A stretch of 64,000 bases of DNA from Acheta domesticus (taxonomy: Eukaryota; Arthropoda; Insecta; Orthoptera; Gryllidae). The position numbers and the translations under genes are program-made. The notes beneath the pieces were generated by a model that did not search any database, was not told the origin of the DNA, and worked only from the letters and a program-made list of their open reading frames with translations. Within the stretch, counting starts at the first letter, position 1. Each line of letters begins with the position of its first letter. The stretch spans positions 198,893,126-198,957,125 of the forward strand of contig JAHLJT010000631.1 of NCBI GenBank assembly GCA_031308135.1, given 5' to 3'. Of this stretch, positions 10,657 to 21,325 are shown in pieces.

Positions 10657-11762
10657 TGCACTTCTGCAGAATATACCACTTGCATAGCTATCCAATCCTG
10701 TACTTGGGAGGAAATCAGCTTCCATTCTCTGACTCTACGAGGTTTTTGGGGCTCACTTTTGACAAGTCCCTCACGTGGCGTCCTCATATCCGCACACTGC
10801 AAAACAGATGCACTGCAAAACAAACTCCCCCCTCAATCTTCTTCGAATGTTTAGTGGCACTTCATTGGGAGTCAATCGCATTACCCTATTGCGGTTACAT
10901 AGAGCACTCATTCGCTCGGCCTTGGATTACGGTAGTGGAGTGTATGGTTCTGCAGCTCCTTCGACCATTCGACCCATCAACAGCATACACCACGCTGGTA
11001 TTCGCTTCTCAACAGGTGTGTATCGCACGCGCTCGTCGCCAAATAATCACTCGCCCAAAATATGAATCTTCGTATATTCTTCGAACATCGCTACCCCAGC
11101 CCCCAGGCATTCGATTGCGAAATCTTTTGCGGGAACTTAATGTCGATCTTCCCACTCCTGTGAAACCCCCAAATGACCCGATCCCCCCTTGGAAACTCCT
11201 CCTCCCCAATATTGACCTCAGACTCTCTCATCTTTCCAAACAAATGACTAGTCCTCTGGTTTACCAGAAGCAGTTCCATGGTATGAGGGAAGCCTATCCG
11301 GATCATCTATTCTTGTACACTGACGGGTCATCGTACAATGACGTAGTGGCATTTAGTTTTCATTGTATCAGGGCCACCAAATCATATCGGATTCATTCAG
11401 TGCAGTACATTCACTGCTGAAATGTATGCAATCATCTAGTCAACGACGTTGCAGCGAGTAGTTCTCTATTCTGATTCGCTCAGCTCTCTTCAGGCTGTCT
11501 CCCGGCCTTCGTCAGACTACCTGACAAAATCAGTTCAAAACCTGATTCATAGTCTCATGTCCCGTCACTATGACCTGGTTCTTAGTTGGGTTCCAGGCCA
11601 TGTGGGAATCACAGAGAATGAGCTGGCCGACCATGCGGCGAAATTAGCTACTCGTAATACTCGTATCGACGTTTTTGCTGTACCATTGTCCGATGTTAAG
11701 GCTTAGTTGAAACGATCCTTGTTTAGACCCTGGCTAACAGAGTGGCACAATACCACTTTTAA
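10657..11762 (+). pseudogene. LINE copy 1 ORF2, C-terminal reverse transcriptase and RNase H
   Basis: The thumb region follows the catalytic block with [16 protein letters not shown]. After frameshifts, RNase H appears as [12 protein letters not shown] (about 11310) and [13 protein letters not shown] (about 11462), then LSWVPGHVGITENELADHAA at about 11583-11642. The catalytic D, D and H/D positions of the fold are visible. The presence of RNase H separates this LINE from the CR1-like and RTE-like LINEs elsewhere in the window. The frame ends at a TAG near 11704, and the piggyBac-like element interrupts the LINE at 11763. Confidence 0.85.
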
Positions 11763-14309
11763 CCACCTCGGACCCAGAACATTTTTTGTTTCAAATTTTA
11801 ATTCTTTAGCGATAATATAATTCCCACTGCATCTCTTTCTTGAGAAAAATGTAAAAAAAATATTTGTTGGATAAATAAAGAGAAACTGCATGTCCCTTGG
11901 AGGGGACATTGGGTCTGTGTAGGCATTTTTCACACATGAAAAGAAAAGGTAATTGGCCTATGGAAAATGTAACTAATATTTGAATACAAATTTTAAAAAA
12001 TCAAATCTCTACAGGACATAAGTTTTTAATATATTTATTTCCAAAAATCAAACATTAATTTTTATATTTCAAAAAATATATCTAATGAAATTTGTCCAAA
12101 AATCAAATGAAAGAAAAATTCACAAAAATACTTACAAATTTAAACTATTTACAATTCATGAAATAATTTAAAACAATTTCTTGTACCTTGCAAACATAGA
12201 AAAACCTTACATGTGGAACAACGGACTTTCGCTTTGTTAGCATTACATCCTGGGAATCGGCATCTTTTTTTTGTAACCGGTGTCGGAAATTCTGACAAAT
12301 GAAGAACATGCTTTGTTCTTATTTCATCAGAAGGATGGGGTACGATTGCTTTTGACCGGTTGTTCAATGGCTCTTCTGAGAGCACGTTTCTGTAATCTTC
12401 AGAAGCAGCCAATGCAAAGTCAATCAGGTGCATAAGAACACGAACGGTCCACTTTTTTGTGCGTGCTGAAATTCTGTATATACTGATGACTCTATCCAAG
12501 AAATCCACATCACCCGTACTCTGGTTATAGAATTTCACAGCAGCCGGTCTCTGAATTGTAATATAGGTGTTTTCTTTCTTGGACCATCGTCGGCATTGAT
12601 CAATTGGATATGCACCTTCTACACTTGAAATCATGGTCACGGGCTGATTGTCGAACCATTTCAGGATTGACATTTGCCCATCATTTTTCACTGCCTGATC
12701 AATATTACTACTTCCTTCTTTCTTCATTGTTCCGTCGGGTTTCAGATGACAGGTAGACAGAATTCTGCCAGAACCTGTTCCTTGTGCATCTGCTTTTATA
12801 TGGAGTTTGTCTAAAAGAGCAACAGATGTAAAATAACGATCCATATAAACAGTCACTCCATGAGGCATTGTTTCCATGAGTCGCATAACTGCCTTTCCTC
12901 CACTGTCAAGATCACTACAATCCTCATAATTTGTTGTTTGATCTCCTTTACCTTGATAAAAGAAATAAGTCAAGTGGCAGACCGTCAGGTGCTGCGGCCA
13001 CAAAATTTTTTTTGACCACAAGGATTTGGCTTTCCTTTTATAAATTGTCGAACCCTCATGTGTCCTCAAAACGGAATAATTTGCTCATCAATAGAAATTT
13101 TCTTTGATTTCACATTTAATCTGCATCCATTTTGCACTGCATGAATGAAAGGCTGAACTTTCCAAAATACATTACTATTCTTTTCTTCCTGAGTCACTGA
13201 GCTGTCGTCAATAACTTTTATTTTTTTCTGATAATAAAATATCTATTCCTTGACTTATTGTTTGCAACGGCAGGCACTCTTGTTTTCTGAGCCCAATACA
13301 TCCGTATTCTCGGATATTTAAGGTAGGACATGATTATTGTTAAGCCTACAAATATTTTGATTTCTTGTACAGTGCATCTGAGAGCATTTCCCGTTTCTAC
13401 CAAGTACCTTCTATTAGTATATTCACACATCCACTCAAAAATTTCATTTGGAATGTATTTGTTAACATAATCTTTAGAAGGTAAATTAATGGCTTCACCT
13501 ACTATTTCTTCGTGTTCTGGAGCAGCAGGCAAAGTCGAGGCTGCGTTTCCAGAACGATCTTCTATCCGGTTGCAAGATCGATTGTTGCATTTCAACATGT
13601 GAAAGGTTATCATCTTCATCAGAACTTTCACTTTCAATTTTTAGATCCAAGTTATTCAGAGAAAATGAGATATCACGATCATCATCATCTGACAGTCCCA
13701 ATTCCGAAAAATCTCTATCAATTTCAGCCTGCACGAAATTGTAAAACTCGGATCCACCTGGTAGAAAACATAAGTATAATAAAAATCCCCATAAGTACAT
13801 TTAGTTCAGAAATATTAACCCATATGTTAAATAATAAAAGCAAAATAACAAATATTTTGTAAAATGAAAGAAAAATGCATAAAAAGATATATAGCTTTGG
13901 GGAACATACTGAAACCCAATGTCCCCCACAGGGGACATCAATGTTTTTCGGCTATGTAAACAAACCTCATAACCTAATTTCCTATATTCTCAACACCAAA
14001 TGAAAAGTTATGCTCTTATTTACAATATATCTTATAGTTAAAATCATATTGACAAGAATGTGGGAAAAAAGCGGTACTTACTAGTCTCTGTACCAACAAA
14101 ACGTGTTTTCCTGGACGCCGCCATTTCAATAACCTCTTTTCACGAACACGGAAGCAAAGAATTAGAAATGGAGCTTCTGATGGCTGCTGCCATCTCAGGA
14201 ATGTAATGAAACAAAGAACAGGCTCGCCAACTTTAGTTTCTAGCTACAATTATTTTTTGTACTAAACCATACACTATGTCCCCTGCAGGGGACGCGGGGT
14301 CCGAGGATG
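11763..14309 (-). mobile_element. piggyBac-like DNA transposon
   Basis: TTAA duplications flank it at 11759-11762 and 14310-14313. The ends are inverted: CCACCTCGGACCC on the left and, reverse-complemented, CATCCTCGGACCC on the right. Removing the element and one TTAA rejoins LINE sequence that matches copy 2, so the boundaries are well supported. It encodes one damaged transposase on the minus strand. Near-palindromes of the type GTCCCCTGCAGGGGAC occur near both ends (11892-11907 and 14278-14293) and at 13921-13936. Confidence 0.9.
12149..13800 (-). pseudogene. piggyBac-family transposase (damaged)
   Basis: piggyBac transposases cut and paste DNA at TTAA using a DDE/D RNase H-like core. The N-terminus is acidic (LGLSDDDD, SESSDEDD). 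The conserved N-terminal domain reads YIPNEIFEWMCEYTN and VGLTIIMSYLKYPRIRMYW. The core includes SIDEQIIPF (about 13080), YMDRYFTSVALLDKL and GDVDFLDRVISIYRISARTK. A C-terminal cysteine-rich finger (CRFPGCNA, RCSTCKVFLC) ends the protein. At least one stop after IIPF near 13070, and frame changes near 13000 and 13220, disable it. The first exon or start codon is unclear. The family call is secure. Confidence 0.85.
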
Positions 14310-14894
14310 TTAAACTAGGTGGGATAAAGAATTCTGTAATTCCCTGGCGTTCCTCATCTCGCTCCTCTAGGTGTGAGGAAGTCATTTTAACCCGTCTTCG
14401 TATCGGACACTCCCACTTTTCGTACGGTTTCCTCCTTCGAGGAGAAACTCCTCCCATATGTGACTCATGCGTGGAACACGTTCTCCTGAACTGTAGGAAA
14501 TGTGTTGGCAACCGACGAAGGCATGGCCTGGGCCAGGGCAACTCGCTAAGGTAAGTGCTCAGGGATGACGATTCCGCGCTCTCAAAACTTTATTGTTTTT
14601 GTGGGAATGCGGAATATATAATCTTACTTGAGAGATAAGAATAGTGTTGTATGTTTCTTTGGGCCCTTTACAGCCAATTTTCAGTTTTACGATGAAATTT
14701 ACGTGTTTGTTTTATATTCTCCTTTTTGCCATACTATTTGAATACTCGATGCGGAATTCAAGTCTCTTTTTATGTATATGCTTTTAATCAGGGGGTAAGT
14801 TCCATCTGTAACACTTACTGAACCTATTTCCTTTTAAAAGTCTTCGATATTGGCGCCAATGACCTTAGCAGTTGAAGCTCCCTCTAAACCTTAA
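14310..14894 (+). mobile_element. LINE copy 1, 3' end
   Basis: From 14314 the sequence matches the end of copy 2 (GAATTCTGT, CTGG, then TTTCCTCC). It encodes a C-terminal cysteine/histidine stretch with CDSCVEHVLLNCRKC, typical after LINE RNase H. From 14541 to about 14845 there is 3' untranslated sequence that copy 2 lacks. The shared last segment GCGC..AATGACC..AGCAGTTGAAG ends at 14894, next to the 12-bp target duplication. Confidence 0.8.
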
Positions 14895-14906
14895 TCTAAT
14901 TATTGT

Positions 14907-15947
14907 GTCATTGAAAAGAACGGTTCGTGGCCGCGCTCAGGTCTGCAAGAGCCCGCGAAGTAATTGTAAAATCATAACTCTAAGATTCATTGTTATTTTA
15001 TTTTAGGGGAACACGAGCTCGTGATCGACGTTTTTCTGCTAGAATTAGTGTATTTCTTTTGGTCAATTAACTATTTTAAATTAAATATTATTTTTTTCGA
15101 CCTCATTCAATTTTTATTTCAAACGCAACGTCGCTCCACCATCCATCTGTTCTCTTTTAGCCTACCTATCTGCCACCTGAGTAGTCCGGCAGGTACGTTC
15201 GCTGAGCCTCCACGACGGAGGCGGACTGATGTCACAGTAGATTTGCATGTGTACATTAATGTAGAGAGGTAATAGTTGTACTAATCATAAGGGCAGACCC
15301 AGAAAATGTTTATGGGGACATTTGTCAGTTTGTATTTTTTATGAAATGAAGTAAATAATTATATTGATGAAATTAATTATTATGTCACAAAATACTGTTA
15401 ACAATACTTCCTTTGTTATTTGCAACGTACAAAATAATGATTTTTCAAAGTAGTAAATTGATCTAATATTTTTGCAGGTTCTAATGCAAAATTTATAACA
15501 GTTAGGTCCTCTGACATCCTGCATGTAGCAATGCTTAATGCATAGTAGTAGCATAGTTTTTAATTGGCTCAAATCTGAAAAAAGCTCTTTTTTGTGGAAA
15601 CCACAGTAAATTTGTAACAGCATTTTACATTAGAGATAAATATCTGTCACACATACCAAAAATTTCTGCAAGAGTTGTCACACTGCTATTACTAATTTTA
15701 CTTTGAATATTAAGCATTCTTCTATATTACACCCTTTCACACTGACAGTATTTTATTTTATACTGATTGATAGATTTCTCATGTCTTTTCTGGTGGGCCT
15801 ACCTTCCAGTTTTGCCCAACCCCCTTTCCACCACCCATCTATAAACACCTGAGGAATCTGTGTCTCCTGCCATCACTTCTCGACTCCTTGGGAACTCTTC
15901 CCATTGAGGAGCACCCTCATACCGAACATCATGTTGAGGTAGCTCAT
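14907..15947. other. Intergenic stretch, nothing recognised
   Basis: AT-rich with short GC-rich patches near 15180-15240 and 15790-15930. Short reading frames show no known domain, and no repeat from elsewhere in the window was noticed. Confidence 0.5.
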
Positions 15948-17756
15948 TGTAACGTTTCTTTTCTTATTTCTCTTTATTTTCTTTCGTTTAATCTGGCCCC
16001 ACGTTGTGGTGTCATTGTAACCTTATTTGAACTGTAACTGTATTCTTATTTATTTATTTAGTGCTGATTCCTTCTCAAAATTGATATCAAGTGGGTCGTG
16101 GCCGGTTCCATACGGAAAACCCATAAACTATAATTCAACTTTGTAGGACAGCCAGGTTCCTAACTACAAAACAATAAAACACATTTGTGTGAGAGAGCAC
16201 AAACTCGGCTGGCGGTCTTGCCTTCCGACGTTTAATTTATTAAAATATATTTAGATCTCTTGAACTACGTATGGTGGTACACTCAACAACTCCTCATCAG
16301 CATGCATTACACAAAGAAATCATCACACACAGAAATCGCAATAACCTGTAAACACAACAAAAATACTAACACTCAAAGCACATAAATAATAATAACCATT
16401 TTATTTTTTTTCTACTAGGAATTCCTTTCTTTATTAACTGGGGACGTACTTTCTCAAGTTCACCTTAATATCCCTATATTCCCTCATAACCAATGAAATT
16501 GGCCTGTTATTTAAACATTATGTATAACATTTGAAAGATCTTTGATTTTTTACTGCAAAATTTAACATTTGAGTACTACTATAGGCGTCCATTACTAATT
16601 GTTACTGACTCTATTGGTCTTGTGCAACCCTTATGCTGGAAATAATAAAACTGTGTGCACTTCCTGTGTTCGTTGCCGTCTGCTTCAGGTTTTGAGGTAA
16701 CACCATTCCTCCTGGGCTCCGAATCTTCACACGCTCCCCGTAGACGCTGATCTGCTCGCCAGCAACTATTCAGTGTCTTCGCGCTCTATCCACTTCAACA
16801 TTCATTACTATGTCTTTCACAATCCAAATTTCTAAACACGAAATGTTTTCCACGCAAAAGATTAATATGGTTTCTATCGCACTTTCACTTTGCGAATAAT
16901 TAATAACATGTTCTACCGAGACTTAAAGTTTTTCTATTCAAAAATGTTTTCACGCAACACATGTATCTCCCACCAAAGCTGACTCACGAAACCATATACA
17001 TTTTTTTCTCTTTCATTGTCGTTGCCTTCTATCTCCATTCTTTCAAAACAAACACCGGCCGCCGCCATTATTGTTCAAGTATTGTTACTAATAAATTTTT
17101 CCGTTTTCCACTATTTTTAGTAGGTAACCCTGTCACAATGTTCAAGATTCCCCATTTGGTCTCAACGTCTCTGGTTTATATTCAAAATGTGCATTTTCGA
17201 CCCCCATCACGCCGAAAAATGCCGATTTCCACATCATGTATTTTGCACTTCACGTCAACTGTTCTGCATTGTCATCTTAAATAATGAAAATTGTTAAAAT
17301 TAAAAGTATCTGATCCTCTACCAGTCTTGTATGGGTTTCACTAATTTATCGCAACTGAACTAAATCGACCTACAATACTTGTTATGGCATAAATCACGGG
17401 TTTCATTTTAACATCTTAAAAAATGTTAATTTCTCGCATCCCAAGTTAAAGCCTTTTTCATTCATTTTCTTGAAAATGTTATAATAGCGGAACCCGTGGT
17501 TCAATTTTAATGAAACCAACACTAAAATTCTTCTCAAATTGATCTATTTAACCATTATGTCTATTTGTGCGCATTTTAAATAAACTAAGATGTTACTTCC
17601 GCGCAACGCGGCTTTCTTCTGTTAATTTTCTATACCCTGTTCATGCATATCGTTGCCACTTTACTATAGTCCGTTCAAGCTAATTTTCTTTAAACATATG
17701 CTAAAAACTCATCGGGATTCTTGCTATCATTCCCTAAATGATCCTGAATCATTACA
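15948..17756 (-). repeat. 3' LTR of gypsy copy 1
   Basis: On the minus strand the LTR starts TGTAATGATTC at 17756 and ends GTTACA at 15948, in TG...CA form. It is preceded on the coding strand by a purine tract (the complement of CTCCCCCC at 17758-17765). The end near 15997-16025 (CCCCACGTTGTGGTGTCATTGTAACC) resembles the tRNA-Lys-type primer site plus LTR end, as in the younger copy. The start at 15948 is inferred from that parallel. Confidence 0.7.
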
Positions 17757-18384
17757 GCTCCCCCCGACCAGACGTCGCTCACTCGCTGACGCAGTCACGA
17801 TGAGCCGACTCCCGCCACTGGCATCTTATATTGAGTTCGACGCCCGCCGGTCGATTGTTGCTCGCCGCTGGCACCTGACACAATGTTATTGCACTTGAAC
17901 GAATGTTTTCACACTGTATTCTCAGATTTCAACAATTCGGTCTTACAATCTCATTCGTGCTCTACCATTTCTAACTCGTGGCATCTGCTCGTCTATAACT
18001 TCGCTATTAAACTTGAAAATACACTATTGGACTGTTTCGTCGTACTTACACTCGTTTGATTGACACTATACTTTGGCTCCGTCCTTCACTTGACACTGCA
18101 TGGTCGCCCGTAATGACAACAACCACTATTATAACTTATACTTGACAGACTTGCTTTCTTGCTTATAAATTCAAACTAACCTAAATTACACTTAAAACTA
18201 ACGATTTCTTTACTTGTATTACATTACAAATCAACACAAAGTTTGTGAAAATGACATCTGTCATTTGTTCCCTTAACTTATCAACTTCTTTATTTTTAAC
18301 CTTACTTGTCAGAGTGACATTACACCTGCCTATTCTGGTCATTATTGATATCTCCCCTTATTAACTGTACCTTGCCCGTTTCCT
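17757..18384 (-). mobile_element. Gypsy copy 1, polypurine tract and 3' internal noncoding region
   Basis: Between the integrase stop and the 3' LTR. It starts with the purine-rich tract next to the LTR. The motif CCAGACGTCGCTCACTCGCTGAC at 17766-17788 recurs at the same place in the younger element (46740). No coding sequence is seen. Confidence 0.7.
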
Positions 18385-19579
18385 ACGGCATTTCTTTATA
18401 TAACTTAACACTCGCCATGTTCGCAATGCCGATTTCACGTCCTTCATCGGACAGCACTACTGTGCTGTTATTCAACACCTTTTCGACCTTGTAAGGGCCC
18501 TCGAAAATCGGAAAAGAATTTCTGAACAATTTCTGCTCGGACGACGACGAATGAGGCGATTTCAACAATACTCGGTCGCCCACGTGATACGCCCCCGACA
18601 GAAATTCCCCTGGGCCTTTCTTTGTCTATTTGCCGATTTTCTTAGCTGCTCATAGATGATCTGGTGGCTTGATGTTAGTGGCGAAACACCGCTGACCTCC
18701 GGTGGTATTTTTATTCCATCAAACGGTCCCATTCTCTTCCGTCCAAAATGAATTTCCCACGGTGTCCTACCGATACTGGAATGCGGCACGATGTTCAACA
18801 CTTCGTTCAACACTGGCACTGCTTGGAACCACGTCCGAAGGTTTTCCGCCGAGTATACCCGGAACAATCGCGACAATTCTCGCTTCACCCTCTCACTAGG
18901 GTTACTCTGAGGGTGTCGTACCGTGGTGAAATGCACTTCTACCTCCAGTGCTTCCATTTCTGCCTTCCACCTCTCACTAGTAAATTGCGTTCTCTGGTCA
19001 CTCAAGATTCTGGTGGGCTTACCGCACATCTCAAAAAATCGCTTCGTCTGTCGAACACAACTTGCGGTATTGGGCATCCGGATGGGAAAAATTTGCACAA
19101 ATTTTGAAAACACATCCAAAATTACAAACAGATAGTGGTTCCCGAATTTCGTTTTTGGGAGGGGTCCGTATAGGTCAACAGCGTACAAATCTCGTGGACA
19201 TTTCGGGATAATCGCCTGCCATTCGCCCTCATAACTTTTATTTGGTTGTTTGTTTTCTGGCACACGAACTTGTCAACTGTCGAATTTGCTTTCCCATATT
19301 CGGCCAATAACAATGTTCTGCTAAAATTCTTATGATCTTTTCTCCTCCGAAGTGTCCATAGCGCTCGTGTGTTGACACAATCAAATTCTGTCGTCTGCCT
19401 TGCGGTATCCATATTCGGAATTTCTTAACAGGTCCGTCAACCTTCCGCAACAAAATTTCGTCGTATATCTTCCAATTAGTGACATCACGGTCACGAGCCT
19501 TCCATATTTTGGTGACTTCGTATTGTTGCCCTGTCACCAGCTTCACTATCTCTCGCGTAAACGGGTCTTCTCGCTGCAT
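18385..19579 (-). pseudogene. Gypsy copy 1 integrase
   Basis: Integrase joins the retrotransposon cDNA to host DNA. The N-terminal zinc-binding part reads HERYGHFGGEKI and then HCYWPNMGKQIRQL, with CARKQ and CQK split by a frameshift near 19250. The catalytic core has the D,D,E set in DLYAVDLYGPLP, ILSDQRTQFTS and SNPSERVKRELSR. A C-terminal chromatin-facing part ([34 protein letters not shown]) continues in another frame from 18583 to the stop at 18385. Frameshifts near 19250 and 18570 make it non-functional. Confidence 0.88.
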
Positions 19580-19648
19580 GTCTCTTAATGTCTTCGCGGT
19601 CTATCGCGGATCAATTTCGCTGGTGCGAATCGCAGCTACCAAATCCAG

Positions 19649-20257
19649 TTAGTCTTCTTTCTCCTTCACCTTGATACGGGACAGGTAATCCGGGAGCAGG
19701 TTCTTCCTTCCCTCGCAGTAATCAATTTTCAATTGAAATTGCTGCAGCCATAACGTCCAGCGCAGCAGTCTGTCATTATTAGTATGGCTTTGCATCAGGA
19801 ATGTCAAAGCCTTGTGGTCCGTGATCACTGTGAATGGTCGCCCTATTAACAAAGCGCGAAATTTGCGTGTTGCCCAAACAACAGCAAGCGCCTCCGCCTC
19901 TGTGGCTCCGAAATTCAACTCGCCGCCCTTAAGAGAACGACTATCTAAAGCAATGTCTTGCTGTCCACGCTCACCCACTTGAAATAAAACCGCTCCTAAC
20001 GCCGAACCGCTACTATCGGTTTGTAAATACATACGTCTCGCAAAATCGGGATACCTAACCATATGCGTTTTTTCAAAAGCCTTCAGCAATTCCTCGTATG
20101 CTCCTTGGCATTGTTGCGTCCATTGCCACTTGTTCCCCTTCCTGAGTAAATGCAATAATGGCACTACCTTTCGTGAGTAATTTTTCACAAATCTAGAATA
20201 ATAATTACATATCCCGAATAGCCATCGCAGTCCGGGTATGTTCTTAGGTGGTGACAA
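19649..20257 (-). pseudogene. Gypsy copy 1 RNase H and reverse transcriptase tail
   Basis: RNase H removes the RNA strand during reverse transcription. The frame begins in the reverse transcriptase thumb (GLRWLFGICNYYSRFVKNYS) and includes YLQTDSSGSALGAVLFQ, FGATEAEALAVVW and VITDHKALTFLMQS. It closes with CEGRKNLLPDYLSR. These are the usual D, E, D positions of gypsy RNase H. It is separated from reverse transcriptase by frame breaks near 20270-20470. Confidence 0.9.
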
Positions 20258-20429
20258 ATTTCTAATTAACTCCCTTTAACTTTCCAGAATACACATTCCT
20301 TCTTGAGATATTTCATGTCCCATGAATTGCACCTTTTTGCAACAAAATTTGCATTTTTCCAAATTCAATTTCAGATTATACTTTTCAAAAATTTCGAACA
20401 ACCTTCACAGATCTTTCAAGTGCGTCGAC

Positions 20430-21138
20430 AAGTCAAGTGAAAACAATATGATGTCATCGACATACATCACCAAAGTGTCTTCCAAATCCAATCAAATCCA
20501 TCATTAAAATAACGGATCAGCGCCGCCCCTGAATTCTTCAATCCAAATGGTAATCTAGCGAACGAATACACAGTTCCCTCGAACTTGAAACTAATGTACT
20601 TCTGGCACCTGGGTTCGACCTCAATCTGCCAATACGCTGATGAGAAATCAAGCGCGCTGAATATCATTGCTCCACCTAAATTTACTATCATTTCATTTAT
20701 CGTAGGTGGTGTCTCATAGCGAGGAATAGTTACGGCATTCAGCTTTCTAGCATCCAGACAAATGCGTATACAACCATTCTTTTTCACAACAACTAGCGAA
20801 CTTACGTATGGTGTTATCGCCCTTCGAATAACTCCTTTCTGCTCCATTTCACTAATTAACTGCCGCACCTGCGTCCTATGTGCTTGTGGTATGGGATATT
20901 GCTTTGTCACGAACGGAGTAGCATCTATTAACTCCAATTGAAATTGGTAGCCTTTCACTGGCTCCAACGACTCTTGGAATATACTTGCGAATGTCAACAG
21001 CAGCCGTCGAACCTTCTCCGGACAGTCCTCTTGGGCAACGACACCTTCCACGGCCTTTTCCACATTTTGGAGAACCTCTTCCATTGTAGCTTGTAGCTCG
21101 TCTCCGTCGACTGTCCCTGCATCATCTTCAGCAACCAC
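20430..21138 (-). pseudogene. Gypsy copy 1 reverse transcriptase
   Basis: The frame holds the tRNA-primed polymerase motifs: ITPYVSSLVVVKKNG, RICLDARKLNAVTIPRYE, FSALDFSSAYWQIEVEP and FARLPFGLKNSGA. The catalytic loop YVDDIILFSLD is encoded at about 20432-20465 in the neighbouring frame, past a frameshift near 20480. Upstream, minus-strand sequence to about 21325 is the end of the protease and its linker, damaged. Confidence 0.9.
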
Positions 21139-21325
21139 TAAGCCACCTCCAATAGAACCTCATGATCGTAACGTAACTTTCCCTGCACCTACGTCAACGA
21201 CGGCTTGGTAGGCCCTCAGTGCGTCCATCCCGATGATAACATCACGCACAAGTCCCCGGACGACAATTGCTGCCACCTCCACGGTCATTCCTCCTACGCA
21301 GAATACAGGTACATACGGTTTCCTG

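Larger units (their letters stand above)
1684..14894 (+). mobile_element. Full-length LINE, copy 1 (I-like, with RNase H), split by nested insertions
   Basis: The 12-bp target duplication TCTAATTATTGT occurs at 1672-1683 and 14895-14906. It shows that one LINE insertion now spans 13.2 kb. The 5' start GAGGTGGGTTGGTCC is shared with copy 2 at 33790, so both are full length at the 5' end. Domain order is ORF1 with three CCHC knuckles, then ORF2 with endonuclease, reverse transcriptase and RNase H. This order, with RNase H present, fits the I/Nimb group, though the clade is inferred. LINE sequence survives in four pieces: 1684-5461, 8502-8690, 10657-11762 and 14310-14894. Everything between is later insertions. 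Many stops and frameshifts make the copy inactive. Confidence 0.9.
15948..21325 (-). mobile_element. Ty3/gypsy retrotransposon copy 1, 5'-truncated
   Basis: It is related to the element at 44846-52261. On the minus strand it runs from the end of the protease region (about 21325), through reverse transcriptase, RNase H and integrase, to the 3' LTR. Homology with the second copy ends near 21325, so gag, the start of protease and the 5' LTR are missing. All pol enzymes have visible catalytic residues but the frame is broken several times. Confidence 0.85.
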
